This document shows positions 41,087-49,578 of a stretch of 64,000 nucleotides of DNA, piece after piece (the first letter of the stretch is position 1; each line of letters starts with the position of its first letter). The translations under genes were made by a program, and so were the position numbers. Source of the DNA: Streptomyces syringium (GTDB lineage: Bacteria > Actinomycetota > Actinomycetes > Streptomycetales > Streptomycetaceae); the NCBI RefSeq assembly GCF_017876625.1, contig NZ_JAGIOH010000001.1, positions 682,001 through 746,000 on the forward strand, given 5' to 3'. The notes under the pieces were generated by a model, which was not told the DNA's origin, did not search any database, and saw nothing but the letters and a program-made list of their open reading frames with translations.

Positions 41087-42232
41087 TTACGTGCCGGCTT
41101 CTTCCTCGCCCCGGTCCCGTTCGATGAGGAGCATCGCCACATCGTCCTCCAGCGCACCGTCCGTGTGCCGGACCAGCGCCTGGTGCAGCTGTTCCAGAAA
41201 TTCCCGCGGAGTGGGGGCGGATACCGCTTCCATCACCTCGGGCAAAGGGAAGAAGTCGTTGTCCCGATTGCGGGCCTCGATGACGCCGTCGGTGTGCAAC
41301 AGCAGACGGTCACCGGGCACGAACGGATAGCTTTCCGCCTGGCCGGGAAAACCGGTGATGAAGTCTTCCAGGCCCAGCGGCGGCAGCGCGGAAGCCGGTG
41401 TCAATGCCCGGGCCCTGCCCCGGTGCAGCACCAGCGGAGGGGGATGGCCACGGTTGACCACTTCGACCACGGGCCCGTCCGGCACCTGGACCACGACAGC
41501 GGTGACAAAACCCTCCACCACGGCTTCCTGATCGAACGCACCCGGTACGGCGCATTCCCGGCGCAGCGCGGCGGCGCAGTGGTTCATGACCTCCACCAGG
41601 TCGTCCTCGTAGTGCACGGCCTCCCGGAACGCGCCGAGGACGGCCGCGGCCGCGCGCACGGCGGGCAGCCCCTTGCCCCGCACATCCCCCACGATCATCC
41701 GGACGCCGTAGCGGGTCTGCACGGCCTCGTACAGATCACCGCCGATCCGCGCCCCCGCCTCGGCCGCGAGGTACATGCTGGCCGCCCGGAGCGGGCCCAG
41801 CCGGACGGGTACCGGCCGCAGGATGACTTCTTGCGCCGCCGCGGCGATCCGGCGGACCTGGTCGAGCTCGCTCTGCCTGCGCGTCCGCACGGCACTGCTC
41901 GTCGTGACACCGGCCACGGACACCAGGAAGAGGGCCAGGAAATTGGTGTAGACCTGCTGGGTGCCCCACGCGTCATTGTGGGTCGCGGTGGCCACACTGA
42001 CGGCCAGGGCGACGGCCACGGCCGAGACGGTGCCGCGGGGCCCCATCGTCACCGCGGCCAGCGCCGGCGTCGCGGTGAGCAGAGGGCCCGTGTACAGAAC
42101 GTGTGCGGGTGAGAATTCGATGGCCACCACCAGCAGGGCGATCGCGAACGGTACGCACTGGCCGAGTGTGAAGAGGACCCGGCTGCAGGCGCTCGTTCCC
42201 GGTCGTGGGGCTGAGCGGAAAAGCCACCGCAT
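41087..42232 (-). CDS. Membrane SpoIIE-type PP2C phosphatase
   Basis: A 381-residue protein. The N-terminal 110 residues carry about three membrane segments, and a short linker helix leads to a SpoIIE-like PP2C domain. The domain has the metal-binding Asp in GGDLYEAVQ, VGDVRGKGLPAV, the GHPPPLVL strand and LLLHTDGVIEARN. It should dephosphorylate Ser/Thr-phosphoproteins such as anti-sigma-factor antagonists. No kinase or STAS partner is next to it. It is divergent from a paralogue, with 100 bp between them. Confidence 0.88.
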   Translation of the reverse strand: MRWLFRSAPRPGTSACSRVLFTLGQCVPFAIALLVVAIEFSPAHVLYTGPLLTATPALAAVTMGPRGTVSAVAVALAVSVATATHNDAWGTQQVYTNFLALFLVSVAGVTTSSAVRTRRQSELDQVRRIAAAAQEVILRPVPVRLGPLRAASMYLAAEAGARIGGDLYEAVQTRYGVRMIVGDVRGKGLPAVRAAAAVLGAFREAVHYEDDLVEVMNHCAAALRRECAVPGAFDQEAVVEGFVTAVVVQVPDGPVVEVVNRGHPPPLVLHRGRARALTPASALPPLGLEDFITGFPGQAESYPFVPGDRLLLHTDGVIEARNRDNDFFPLPEVMEAVSAPTPREFLEQLHQALVRHTDGALEDDVAMLLIERDRGEEEAGT

Positions 42233-42332
42233 GAGTCCAGGCTGCCCCCCGGGACCTCAATGTTCCACTTCCCCGCTCCCGGCCCTCCGGGGTATGCGGC
42301 GACCGTGACAAGGAGACACGGACGATCACGGC

Positions 42333-43502
42333 GTGCCGGGCGGGGACGGAGGCAGATGGCAGACTGAAGAGGTGTCCTTTCGGCCACTGACGCACGTCCG
42401 CCACACCTGGCAGCCGGGCCACGCGCCCGCGCTGGTGGTGATCCCGCTCGGGCTGATCGTCGCGGTCTGTGTGGTCGACATCCTGGCTCCGCGGCACATC
42501 CATCTCGGCCCGCTGCTGGTCGCGGCCCCCGCGATCACGGTGGCGTTCGCGGGCGCGCGCCTGACGGCACTGGTCGGTGTGCTCACGGTCGTGGCACAGC
42601 TGGTGATCGGCGGGGCGAGAGGAGTGATCGGCACCGCTAATATCCAGGCGCAGGTCGCCGCGCTGATCGTCGTCTCGACGCTGCTGGTCGTCTTCTGTCT
42701 GGTGCGGGACCGCCGGGAGCGGGAACTGTACCGGGTGAAGTCCGTGGCCGAGGTCGCCCAGCACGTCCTTCTGCAGCCGCTGCCCCGCCGCAGCGGCCCG
42801 CTCCGCATCGTCTGTCTCTATCTGCCCGCCGAAGCCGAGGCCGAGATGGGCGGCGACCTGTACGCGGCGGCGCGCACGGCGAGCGGAAGCACTCGCCTGC
42901 TCATCGGTGACGTCCGCGGCAAGGGCCTGGCCGCGATCAGCCACGCCGCCCTGCTGCTCGGGGCGTTTCGCGCCGCCGCCCACCGGCAGGCCACGCTGGC
43001 CCGTCTCGCCGTCCATCTGGACGGCGCGGTGCGTTGGGACACCACGCAGTGGCGCAGCACGAGTGAACCGGACGACAACGAATCCTTCGCGACCGCCATC
43101 CTGCTGGACCTCCCGGACGACGAACCCGTGGTCCGCCTGATCTCCTGCGGCCACCCGCCGCCGCTGCTGATCCGCCGCAACCGGGTCAGCACGCTCCGGC
43201 CGGGAGTGAGCCATCTGCCCATCGGTCTGGGCGCGCTGGGCGGGCTCGACGAACCGGACGACTACGAGGACGAGACGTTCGACTTCGAGGCGGGTGATCT
43301 GCTGCTGCTCTACACCGACGGGGTCATCGAGGCCCGCGACGCCGACGGTGTCTTCTTCCCGCTCACCGAACGGGCGGCGGGCTGGGACCGGGACAGTCCC
43401 GAGGCCTTCATGCGGGAATTGCGCGAGGATCTGATGGCCCACGTCCAGGGCCATCTGGGCGACGACGCCGCGGTGGTGGCCATCCACCGCGACGTGTCCT
43501 GA
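42333..43502 (+). CDS. Membrane SpoIIE-type PP2C phosphatase (divergent paralogue)
   Basis: A 389-residue paralogue of the previous gene. It has three membrane segments (VVIPLGLIVAVCVVDIL and onward, near residues 35-120) and a PP2C domain with MGGDLYAAARTASG, IGDVRGKGLAAI, CGHPPPLLI and LLLYTDGVIEARD. The frame starts at a GTG; a second GTG at 42372 would remove 13 residues, and neither has a well-placed ribosome site, so the start is uncertain. The pair could respond to the same or opposing membrane cues. Confidence 0.86.
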   Translation: MPGGDGGRWQTEEVSFRPLTHVRHTWQPGHAPALVVIPLGLIVAVCVVDILAPRHIHLGPLLVAAPAITVAFAGARLTALVGVLTVVAQLVIGGARGVIGTANIQAQVAALIVVSTLLVVFCLVRDRRERELYRVKSVAEVAQHVLLQPLPRRSGPLRIVCLYLPAEAEAEMGGDLYAAARTASGSTRLLIGDVRGKGLAAISHAALLLGAFRAAAHRQATLARLAVHLDGAVRWDTTQWRSTSEPDDNESFATAILLDLPDDEPVVRLISCGHPPPLLIRRNRVSTLRPGVSHLPIGLGALGGLDEPDDYEDETFDFEAGDLLLLYTDGVIEARDADGVFFPLTERAAGWDRDSPEAFMRELREDLMAHVQGHLGDDAAVVAIHRDVS

Positions 43503-43534
43503 CCTCCGTCCCACAGAAGGAAGGCACGCAGGCA

Positions 43535-44920
43535 CTACCGCAACGAACGGACCGCGGCTTCCAGTGCCTCGATAATCAGCCGGGCGTCCTCGTCGGTCGT
43601 GCGCCAGTTGCTGAAGGCCGCCCGGAGCGCGGGCAGTCCGGCGTGGACCGTGGGTGTCAGGAAGACCTCTCCGGCCAGCGCGTCGGCGAGCGTGGCGAGG
43701 CGTTCGGTGGTGGGGTTCTCCGTCAGGGTGAAGCAGACGACGTTCAGCCGGACCGGCGCGAGGAGCCGTAGGCCGTCGAGGGCCTCGACGGCCCGCCCGA
43801 CGGTGTGCGCGCAGTCCACGCAGCGCTCCACGATCTCGCGGTGTCCGTCACGCCCGTAGGCACGCAGGGCGAACCAGGCCGCGAGCGCGCGCAGGCGCCG
43901 GGAGTTCTCGGGGGTGAGATGGACGAAGTCGGGGGTGTCACCCAAGGGGCCCAGGTAGGCGGCGGCATTCTGGAAGACGCGGACCTGAAGGTCCCGGCGG
44001 CGGGTGAACTGCACCGCGCTGTCGTACGGCACGTTCAGCCACTTGTGCAGGTCCACACAGATCGAGTCGGCCAGGTCCAGGCCGTCGACCAGGTGCGCGT
44101 GGTCCGGGGACAGCCCGGCGAAGGCACCGAACGCGGCGTCCACGTGGAGCCAGAAGTCATGGCGTTCCCGCAGCGCCGCGATGGCCCGCAGGTCGTCGAA
44201 GTCGACGGTGTTGACCGTGCCCGCGTTGGCCACGACGATGCGGGGCCCGTCCGCCTCCCGCAGTGCCTGCTCCAGGGCCTCCGGGTCGATGGCCTCGCGG
44301 CCGGGGAGGGTGGGCACCGTGCGGAGGGCGGCGCGGCCCAGGCCGAGCATCGACAGGCCCTTGGCCACGCTCGAGTGCGGGCTGCCCGACAGCACACGCA
44401 CTGCTCCCAGAGCGCCGACCCCGTCCTCGGCGGGCGAGACGCCGAGCCGCTCGCCGAGCCATTCGCGGGCGACGGCCAGCCCGACGGTGTTGGACATGGT
44501 GGCACCGCTGACGAACGCTCCCTCATGGCTGTCGGACAGCCCGAAGAGGTCACGCAGCCAGCCGATCGTCTCGCGTTCGAGGTGCTGAGCCGTGGCGTCC
44601 AACGACGATGTGGCGTTCTGGTCCACGGCCGCCGTCACCCAGTCCCCGGCAAGGGCCGCGGGGGTCACACCGCCGGTGACGAAGCCGAGGTAGCGCGGTC
44701 CGGCGGCGGCCGACAGTCCCGGTTCCCAGCGCTCGGTGAACTCCCCCAGCGCGGCCCGCAGTCCGACCCCGTGCTCGGGCAGCGGCACGGGGTGCGGGGG
44801 CCGTGTCCGGGGCACGACCGGGGCGTCGTCCAGGCCGTCGAGGAAGGCCGTGGCGTGTCGGCGGGTGATCTCCAGGAGTTCCGGTAGCTGGGCGAGATCC
44901 GCCGCGAGTCGAGGGTGCAC
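43535..44920 (-). CDS. PLP-dependent group II amino-acid decarboxylase
   Basis: A 461-residue pyridoxal-phosphate enzyme of the aromatic-L-amino-acid/glutamate decarboxylase type. It has the substrate-side PRYLGFVTGG, the PLP His in SGSPHSSVAKG, the Asp in WLHVDAAFGAFAG and the Schiff-base Lys in DLHKWLNVPYDS. It should decarboxylate, or possibly transaminate or aldol-cleave, an amino acid; the substrate is not evident. It is divergent from a MocR regulator, with a perfect inverted repeat between them, so it is a likely MocR target. Confidence 0.88.
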   Translation of the reverse strand: MHPRLAADLAQLPELLEITRRHATAFLDGLDDAPVVPRTRPPHPVPLPEHGVGLRAALGEFTERWEPGLSAAAGPRYLGFVTGGVTPAALAGDWVTAAVDQNATSSLDATAQHLERETIGWLRDLFGLSDSHEGAFVSGATMSNTVGLAVAREWLGERLGVSPAEDGVGALGAVRVLSGSPHSSVAKGLSMLGLGRAALRTVPTLPGREAIDPEALEQALREADGPRIVVANAGTVNTVDFDDLRAIAALRERHDFWLHVDAAFGAFAGLSPDHAHLVDGLDLADSICVDLHKWLNVPYDSAVQFTRRRDLQVRVFQNAAAYLGPLGDTPDFVHLTPENSRRLRALAAWFALRAYGRDGHREIVERCVDCAHTVGRAVEALDGLRLLAPVRLNVVCFTLTENPTTERLATLADALAGEVFLTPTVHAGLPALRAAFSNWRTTDEDARLIIEALEAAVRSLR

Positions 44921-44976
44921 TGCTGGCTCCGTTCTTCGGTTCGGGGCGACGCTAGCCCGAGGGGGCGGCGGGCGGC

Positions 44977-45004
44977 CTGGTCCAGTCGGGGGAAACTGGA
45001 CCAG
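44977..45004. promoter_or_regulatory. Inverted repeat, candidate MocR operator
   Basis: CTGGTCCAGT (44977-44986) and ACTGGACCAG (44995-45004) are perfect 10-bp arms separated by 8 bp. They lie in the 83-bp gap between the decarboxylase and MocR genes, and the right arm reaches the first base of the MocR GTG start. GGTCCA-type half-sites are known for MocR/PdxR proteins. Confidence 0.7.
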
Positions 45005-46365
45005 TGCGAGTGAGTGAGGATCAGCTGGTCCGGGCCGTGGGCGCGTGGCGCAGGCCGGGCGTCGCGCTGGCCGGGGCGCTGGCCGGGGCGGTGCGCGAAG
45101 CGGTACTCGACGGCAGGCTGCGGACCGGCAGCGCGCTGCCCGCCGAGCGTCGGCTGGCCACCGCCCTCGGTGTCAGCCGCGGCACGGTGACCGCCGCTCT
45201 GAGCCGGCTGCGCGACGACGGATGGGTGCGCACCCGCCACGGCAGCGCCAGCACCGTGCGGCTGCCGGCCCGGGCGGCCGAGCGGATCGCTCCCGTCTCG
45301 GCGTCGGGCGAGAGTCGTTCCCTCGACCTGCGCCGGGCCGTCCCGGCCGCACCCCGCTCGGCCTATCTCGCGGCGACGGAACGAGCGCTGGTGCGCATGG
45401 CCCCGCTGCTGGCGCAGGACGGGGAGCCGGGGGCGGGCCTGCCCGAACTCCGTGCCCTGGTCGCCGAGCGGTACACCCGCGAGGGCCTGCCCACCCGGCC
45501 CGAGCAGATCCTCGTCACCTCCGGCACGCGGGCCTCGCTCACCCTGCTCTGCGCGCAGTTGCGGCCGCGGGTCGCCGCCGTCGAGATCCCCACGTTCTTC
45601 GACGCGCTCCACGTGCTGCGCGGTGCCGGGGCACGCCTGGCCGGCTGCCGGGTCACCACGGAGGGCTGGGACCTGGACCAGCTCGACGGCGCCCTGCGGG
45701 CGGCGCGCGGCGGGCTCGCCTATCTGGTGCCCGACTTCCAGAATCCGACCGGCGCGCTCATGAGCCCGGTGACCCGCCGGGCGGTCGCCGAACTGGCGGA
45801 CCGGCACGGGGTCCTCCTCGTCGTGGACGAGACCATGAGGGATCTGGACCTGCGCGACGCGGTGGGCCCCGAGCCGAGGATCCGGCGTGCGGTGCTGATC
45901 GGTTCGGCCGCCAAGGCGGTGTGGGGCGGGCTGCGCGTCGGCTGGATCCGCGGCCCCGCGGGGCTCATCGGCGAACTGAGCGGCAACGCGCTGTGCGGGC
46001 CGCTGTCCGCGGCGCCGATGCAGCAGATGATCGCCGTCGAACTGCTCGGCGACCCCGACCCGGTGCTGCGGCGGCGCCGGGCGGAACTGCGGCGGCAGCG
46101 CGACCATCTGAGCGGGTTGCTCGCCGGGGACGACCGCTGGCGCTTCACGGTGCCGCCCGGTGGGCTGTCGTTGTGGCTGCGGCTGACGGGCACCCGGTCC
46201 GACGTGGTCGTCGAGCGCGCCCGCGGGCACCGGATCGACCTCTCTTCCGGCCCGCTCTTCGCGGCCGACGCGACGCTCACCCACCACCTGCGCGTGCCCT
46301 ACACCCCGCCGGCTGCGGCACTCGACCGCATCGCGGCGGTGCTGGACGAGGTCTGCCGGAACTGA
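45004..46365 (+). CDS. MocR/GabR-type regulator (GntR winged helix plus aminotransferase domain)
   Basis: A 453-residue protein. The N-terminal GntR winged helix (LRTGSALPAERRLATALG, then VSRGTVTAALSRLRDDGWV) is joined to a fold-type I aminotransferase domain. That domain has VPDFQNPTGALMSP, the Asp in LLVVDETMRDLDL and the PLP-Lys region SAAKAVWGGLRVGWIRGP. MocR proteins use PLP or an external aldimine as effector. The start at GTG 45004 overlaps the inverted repeat; a second in-frame GTG is at 45010. It probably controls the divergent decarboxylase and itself. Confidence 0.88.
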   Translation: MRVSEDQLVRAVGAWRRPGVALAGALAGAVREAVLDGRLRTGSALPAERRLATALGVSRGTVTAALSRLRDDGWVRTRHGSASTVRLPARAAERIAPVSASGESRSLDLRRAVPAAPRSAYLAATERALVRMAPLLAQDGEPGAGLPELRALVAERYTREGLPTRPEQILVTSGTRASLTLLCAQLRPRVAAVEIPTFFDALHVLRGAGARLAGCRVTTEGWDLDQLDGALRAARGGLAYLVPDFQNPTGALMSPVTRRAVAELADRHGVLLVVDETMRDLDLRDAVGPEPRIRRAVLIGSAAKAVWGGLRVGWIRGPAGLIGELSGNALCGPLSAAPMQQMIAVELLGDPDPVLRRRRAELRRQRDHLSGLLAGDDRWRFTVPPGGLSLWLRLTGTRSDVVVERARGHRIDLSSGPLFAADATLTHHLRVPYTPPAAALDRIAAVLDEVCRN

Positions 46366-46413
46366 ACAGGACGAAGCCCGCCCGCTTGACAAGTCTCCTG
46401 ACGGCACCTTAGG

Positions 46414-46432
46414 TGTAACCAACATAGTTACA
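46414..46432 (+). promoter_or_regulatory. Palindromic operator ahead of the Rrf2 gene
   Basis: TGTAACCAACATAGTTACA has perfect TGTAAC/GTTACA arms around a 7-bp centre and ends 14 bp before the Rrf2 ATG. A similar site occurs at 46944. Confidence 0.7.
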
Positions 46433-46446
46433 GCAAGAGGGGTGCG

Positions 46447-46884
46447 ATGGCCGCCAACAGCAGGCTCACCGTCGCCGTTCACGTACTCGTGTGGATGGCG
46501 CTGGTACGCGACCGGGGCCGGGATGTGGTGACGTCGGAGCAGATCGCCGACAGCGTCCACACCAATCCGGTCGTCATCCGGCGCTGCCTGGGCGCATTGC
46601 GCAAGGCCGGGCTGGTCGACGTCCGGCACGGTGCCGGGGCGGGCTGGCGGCTGATCCGCGAGCCGGAGTCGATTCCCTTGTCGGAGGTCCGTCAGGCGGT
46701 GGAGACGGAACCGCTCTTCGGGCTGCACCGGGGCGAGCCCAACCAGCGCTGCCCCGTCGGTGCGGGCATCCGGCCCGCGCTGGAGCAGGTGTACAACGGC
46801 GTGGAGCAGGCCGCGCGGCGCGCGCTGGAGGGCACCTCGATCGCCGATGTCCTGCGCGAGACCTTGGCGCCGGGCGAGCGCTAG
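46447..46884 (+). CDS. Rrf2 family transcriptional regulator (YwnA-like)
   Basis: A 145-residue Rrf2 winged-helix protein. The HTH has LTVAVHVLVWMAL, TSEQIADSVHTNPVVIRRCL and a wing GLVDVRHGAGAGWRL. The three-Cys iron-sulfur cluster of IscR/NsrR is absent; one Cys remains in QRCPVGAG and another in the HTH (RRCLGAL). It therefore probably senses by Cys chemistry or a ligand. It likely represses itself and the quinone oxidoreductase downstream through the two TGTAAC-type sites. Confidence 0.86.
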   Translation: MAANSRLTVAVHVLVWMALVRDRGRDVVTSEQIADSVHTNPVVIRRCLGALRKAGLVDVRHGAGAGWRLIREPESIPLSEVRQAVETEPLFGLHRGEPNQRCPVGAGIRPALEQVYNGVEQAARRALEGTSIADVLRETLAPGER

Positions 46885-46943
46885 CGGACGGCCCGCGAGG
46901 CGTTCGACGGCGCCTTCTTCCGGCGGCTTTTCACGGCTCTTGA

Positions 46944-46962
46944 TGTAACAAACTTTGTTCTC
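46944..46962 (+). promoter_or_regulatory. Second TGTAAC-type operator ahead of the quinone oxidoreductase gene
   Basis: TGTAACAAACTTTGTTCTC keeps the left arm and GTT of the right arm of the 46414 site and contains the perfect palindrome AACAAACTTTGTT. It lies 22 bp before the ATG at 46985. Confidence 0.6.
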
Positions 46963-46984
46963 TTCAGTGGGAGGTCGAGATCCG

Positions 46985-47992
46985 ATGCTGGGAATCCGGT
47001 ACCGGGAGCACGGTGGGTACGACGTGTTGCGACCGGTGGAACTACCGGTCCCCGTACCCGAGCACGGGCAGGCTCTGGTGCGGATCACCTACACCACGGT
47101 GAGCCCCCTCGACGACACCGTACGCGCGGGCCGCATGGCGCCGTCCCTGCACAAGCCGCTGCCGATCATCCCCGGCGGGGCCGCGGTCGGCGTGGTCGTC
47201 GAGCCGGGCGCGTCCGGACTGGCCGAGGGGACCCGCGTCGCGATCACCGGACAGGGGCGGGGTATGACCACGGACGGCACCTGGCGGGAGTACGTCGCGG
47301 AGTCCGCCGAGGCGCTGACGCCGCTGCCCTCCTCGGTGAGCGATCAGCGGATGGCCGCGCTCTCCGCCGGGGCCGGGCACGCGACCGCCTACCTCGCCCT
47401 CACCGAGCTCGTCGGATTCCGGCCCGGGCAGAGTGTGCTCGCCCCCGCCATCGGCGGTGCGGTCGGCATGGGGGCGGCGCAGGTCGCGGGCCGACTCGGC
47501 GCGTCGACGGTGATCTCCACGGCGGGCGGGACGGCGAAGGCCGAAAGGGCCCGCGCGGCCGGCTTCGACAACGTCATCGACCTGTCCCGGGAGTCCCTGC
47601 GCGACGGTGTGGCACGGCTGACCGACGGCAGGGGCGTGGACGTGGTCCTCGACGGTGTGGCCGGCCCGCTGCTGCGGGACGCCGTCGGCAGCCTGGCCCA
47701 TGGCGGGAGTTACGTCGCCATCGGCTACGCCGGGGGCACCCGCGGCACGCTCGACGTGACGGATCTGATCTGGAAGCACGCACGCGCCATCGGCTACATG
47801 TTCGACATGTTCTCCCCCGAGGTGACGCGTGCCGCGCGGCAGACCCTGATCGACTGGCTCGCCGAGGACCGGTTCGACCCCGTCGTCGCCCGCGTCTTCC
47901 CCCTCGCGCAGGCGGCGCGGGCACAGCGCCACCTGATGGAGGACCGGCCGTTCGGGCGCGTTCTGCTGACCACGGAGGACACCACGCGGTAA
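46985..47992 (+). CDS. Zinc-binding dehydrogenase/quinone oxidoreductase-like protein (MDR)
   Basis: A 335-residue medium-chain dehydrogenase/reductase of the quinone oxidoreductase type. It has the GroES-like half with VSPLDDTVRAGRM, AAVGVVVEPGASG, the NADPH motif APAIGGAVGMGAAQVAGRLG and VDVVLDGVAGP. The catalytic zinc ligands of alcohol dehydrogenases are not present. It should reduce quinones or enones with NADPH, fitting a role in electrophile detoxification under the Rrf2 regulator. The ATG at 46985 follows GTGGGAGGTCG. Confidence 0.87.
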   Translation: MLGIRYREHGGYDVLRPVELPVPVPEHGQALVRITYTTVSPLDDTVRAGRMAPSLHKPLPIIPGGAAVGVVVEPGASGLAEGTRVAITGQGRGMTTDGTWREYVAESAEALTPLPSSVSDQRMAALSAGAGHATAYLALTELVGFRPGQSVLAPAIGGAVGMGAAQVAGRLGASTVISTAGGTAKAERARAAGFDNVIDLSRESLRDGVARLTDGRGVDVVLDGVAGPLLRDAVGSLAHGGSYVAIGYAGGTRGTLDVTDLIWKHARAIGYMFDMFSPEVTRAARQTLIDWLAEDRFDPVVARVFPLAQAARAQRHLMEDRPFGRVLLTTEDTTR

Positions 47993-48105
47993 CCGGGGCG
48001 GAGCGGCGAGGCGCACAGGGTCGGCTCAACCTGGCCTGTACACACCCCGGTGCCGGTGGTGGCATGGACCGCGGAACGAGTCCGCGCCGAACCGTGGAGG
48101 TCTCC

Positions 48106-48747
48106 ATGTTCAGACCGGTATTGATCGGCGGCGCGGCCGCGGTGCTCGTGGTCGCTGGGGCCATGCCGTCCGCGGCCGCGGACACAGGTCCCCCGCCGGA
48201 CAAGGTCGTCATCGATGTGCTGGCGGTCAACGGGTCCGGCTGCCCCGCCGGGACCGCCGCCGTGGCGGTCGCGGCGGACAACACGGCCTTCACCGTGACC
48301 TACAGCAACTACCTCGCCCAGGTGGGCGTCGGTTCCAAGCCGACGGACTTCCGCAAGAACTGCCAGCTCGGCCTGAACGTCCGCGTCCCGCAGGGATTCA
48401 CCTACGCGATCGCCCGCGCCGACTACCGCGGCTTCGCGTACCTGGAGAGCGGGGCCACCGGCATGGAGCGGGCCAGCTACTACTTCCAGGGCATGTCGCA
48501 CACGACCTCGGTGACCCACCGCTTCGCCGGTCCGGTCAACGACAACTGGCAGACGTCCGACGTCACGGGCGTCGAGTCCCTCGTCTACGCACCGTGCGGC
48601 ACCCAGCGGATCCTCAACGTCAACACCGAGCTGCGGGTGAGCGCCGGCACCTCCGACCCGACGAGGACCAACAGCTTCATGGCGATGGACTCGACGGACG
48701 GCAGCGTCAACACCCTCTACCACTTCGCCTGGAAGGAGTGCCCCTGA
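48106..48747 (+). CDS. DUF4360 exported protein, copy 1
   Basis: A 213-residue exported protein. The signal peptide (MFRPVLIGGAAAVLVVAGAM) is cut near SAAADTG. The mature domain is DUF4360, with VNGSGCPAGTAAVAV at its start, FRKNCQLGLNVRVPQGF in the middle and VYAPCGTQRILNVNTELRV then AMDSTDG near the end. Four Cys probably form two disulfides. No function is known for the family in Streptomyces. GTGGAGG precedes the ATG. A tandem copy follows. Confidence 0.88.
   Translation: MFRPVLIGGAAAVLVVAGAMPSAAADTGPPPDKVVIDVLAVNGSGCPAGTAAVAVAADNTAFTVTYSNYLAQVGVGSKPTDFRKNCQLGLNVRVPQGFTYAIARADYRGFAYLESGATGMERASYYFQGMSHTTSVTHRFAGPVNDNWQTSDVTGVESLVYAPCGTQRILNVNTELRVSAGTSDPTRTNSFMAMDSTDGSVNTLYHFAWKECP
48322..48414 (+). 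repeat. 93-bp identical segment, copy 1
   Basis: It matches 49060-49152 base for base inside the two DUF4360 genes and covers the FRKNCQLGLNVRVPQGF region. Flanking codons differ. Confidence 0.9.
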
Positions 48748-48840
48748 CCGGGCCGCCCGGGCCGGACCTCGGGTGATCCGCAGGCACGACAGGGGTGCCC
48801 GCACGGGCGGGCGCCAGGGGCTGTTGGAGGGGGAACGTCC

Positions 48841-49491
48841 ATGTGGAGACCGGTGATGACCGGCGGCGCGGCCCTGGTGCTGCTCGCCGCCCCGATGGCA
48901 CCGAGAGCGGTCGCCGCGGACGGGGTGCCCCCACCGGACAAGGTCCTGATCGATGTGGTGTCCGTCAACGGATCGGGGTGCCCCGCCGGGACGGCCAACG
49001 TGACGGTCTCACCGGACAACACGGCCTTCACCGTCTCCTACAGCCACTACGTCGCCCAAGTGGGCGTCGGTTCCAAGCCGACGGACTTCCGCAAGAACTG
49101 CCAGCTCGGCCTGAACGTCCGCGTCCCGCAGGGATTCACCTACGCGATCGCCAAGGCCGACTACCGCGGCTTCGCGCGCCTGGAGAAGGGGGCCACGGGT
49201 CTCCAGCGAGCCAATTACTACTTCCAGGGCATGTCGCAGACAGCCTTCATGAACCACCACTTCGCCGGTCCGTTCAACGACGACTGGCAGACGTCCGACA
49301 CCACGGACATCGACGCCCTGGTCTACGCACCCTGCGGGGCCATCCGGTACTTCAACATCAACACCGAGCTGCGGGTGGACGCGGGCACCTCCGATCCGGC
49401 CAGGACGACCAGCCTGATGGCGATGGACTCGACGGACGGCAGCATCAACACCCTCTACCACTTCGCCTGGAAGACCTGCCCCGCGACGTGA
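48841..49491 (+). CDS. DUF4360 exported protein, copy 2
   Basis: A 216-residue tandem paralogue of the preceding gene. It has a signal peptide MWRPVMTGGAALVLLAAPMA and the same DUF4360 core (VNGSGCPAGTANVTV, the shared central block, VYAPCGAIRYFNINTELRV). The two proteins are similar throughout, and a 93-bp stretch is identical in DNA. GGAGGGGGAACG precedes the ATG. Both copies look intact, so dose or slight specialisation is likely. Confidence 0.88.
   Translation: MWRPVMTGGAALVLLAAPMAPRAVAADGVPPPDKVLIDVVSVNGSGCPAGTANVTVSPDNTAFTVSYSHYVAQVGVGSKPTDFRKNCQLGLNVRVPQGFTYAIAKADYRGFARLEKGATGLQRANYYFQGMSQTAFMNHHFAGPFNDDWQTSDTTDIDALVYAPCGAIRYFNINTELRVDAGTSDPARTTSLMAMDSTDGSINTLYHFAWKTCPAT
49060..49152 (+). 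repeat. 93-bp identical segment, copy 2
   Basis: This is the second copy of the segment at 48322-48414. Confidence 0.9.
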
Positions 49492-49528
49492 GCGACAGGT
49501 GTCCGCCACGGCCCACCGGCACGCCGCG

Positions 49529-49562
49529 GGCCGCCCGCCCCGGGGAGGAGGGGCGGGCGGCC
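49529..49562. terminator. Bidirectional hairpin terminator
   Basis: GGCCGCCCGCCCC and GGGGCGGGCGGCC form a 13-bp perfect stem with an 8-nt loop, between the convergent DUF4360 and lipoprotein genes. Confidence 0.78.
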
Positions 49563-49578
49563 GGCCGGGGGGCGGGCG

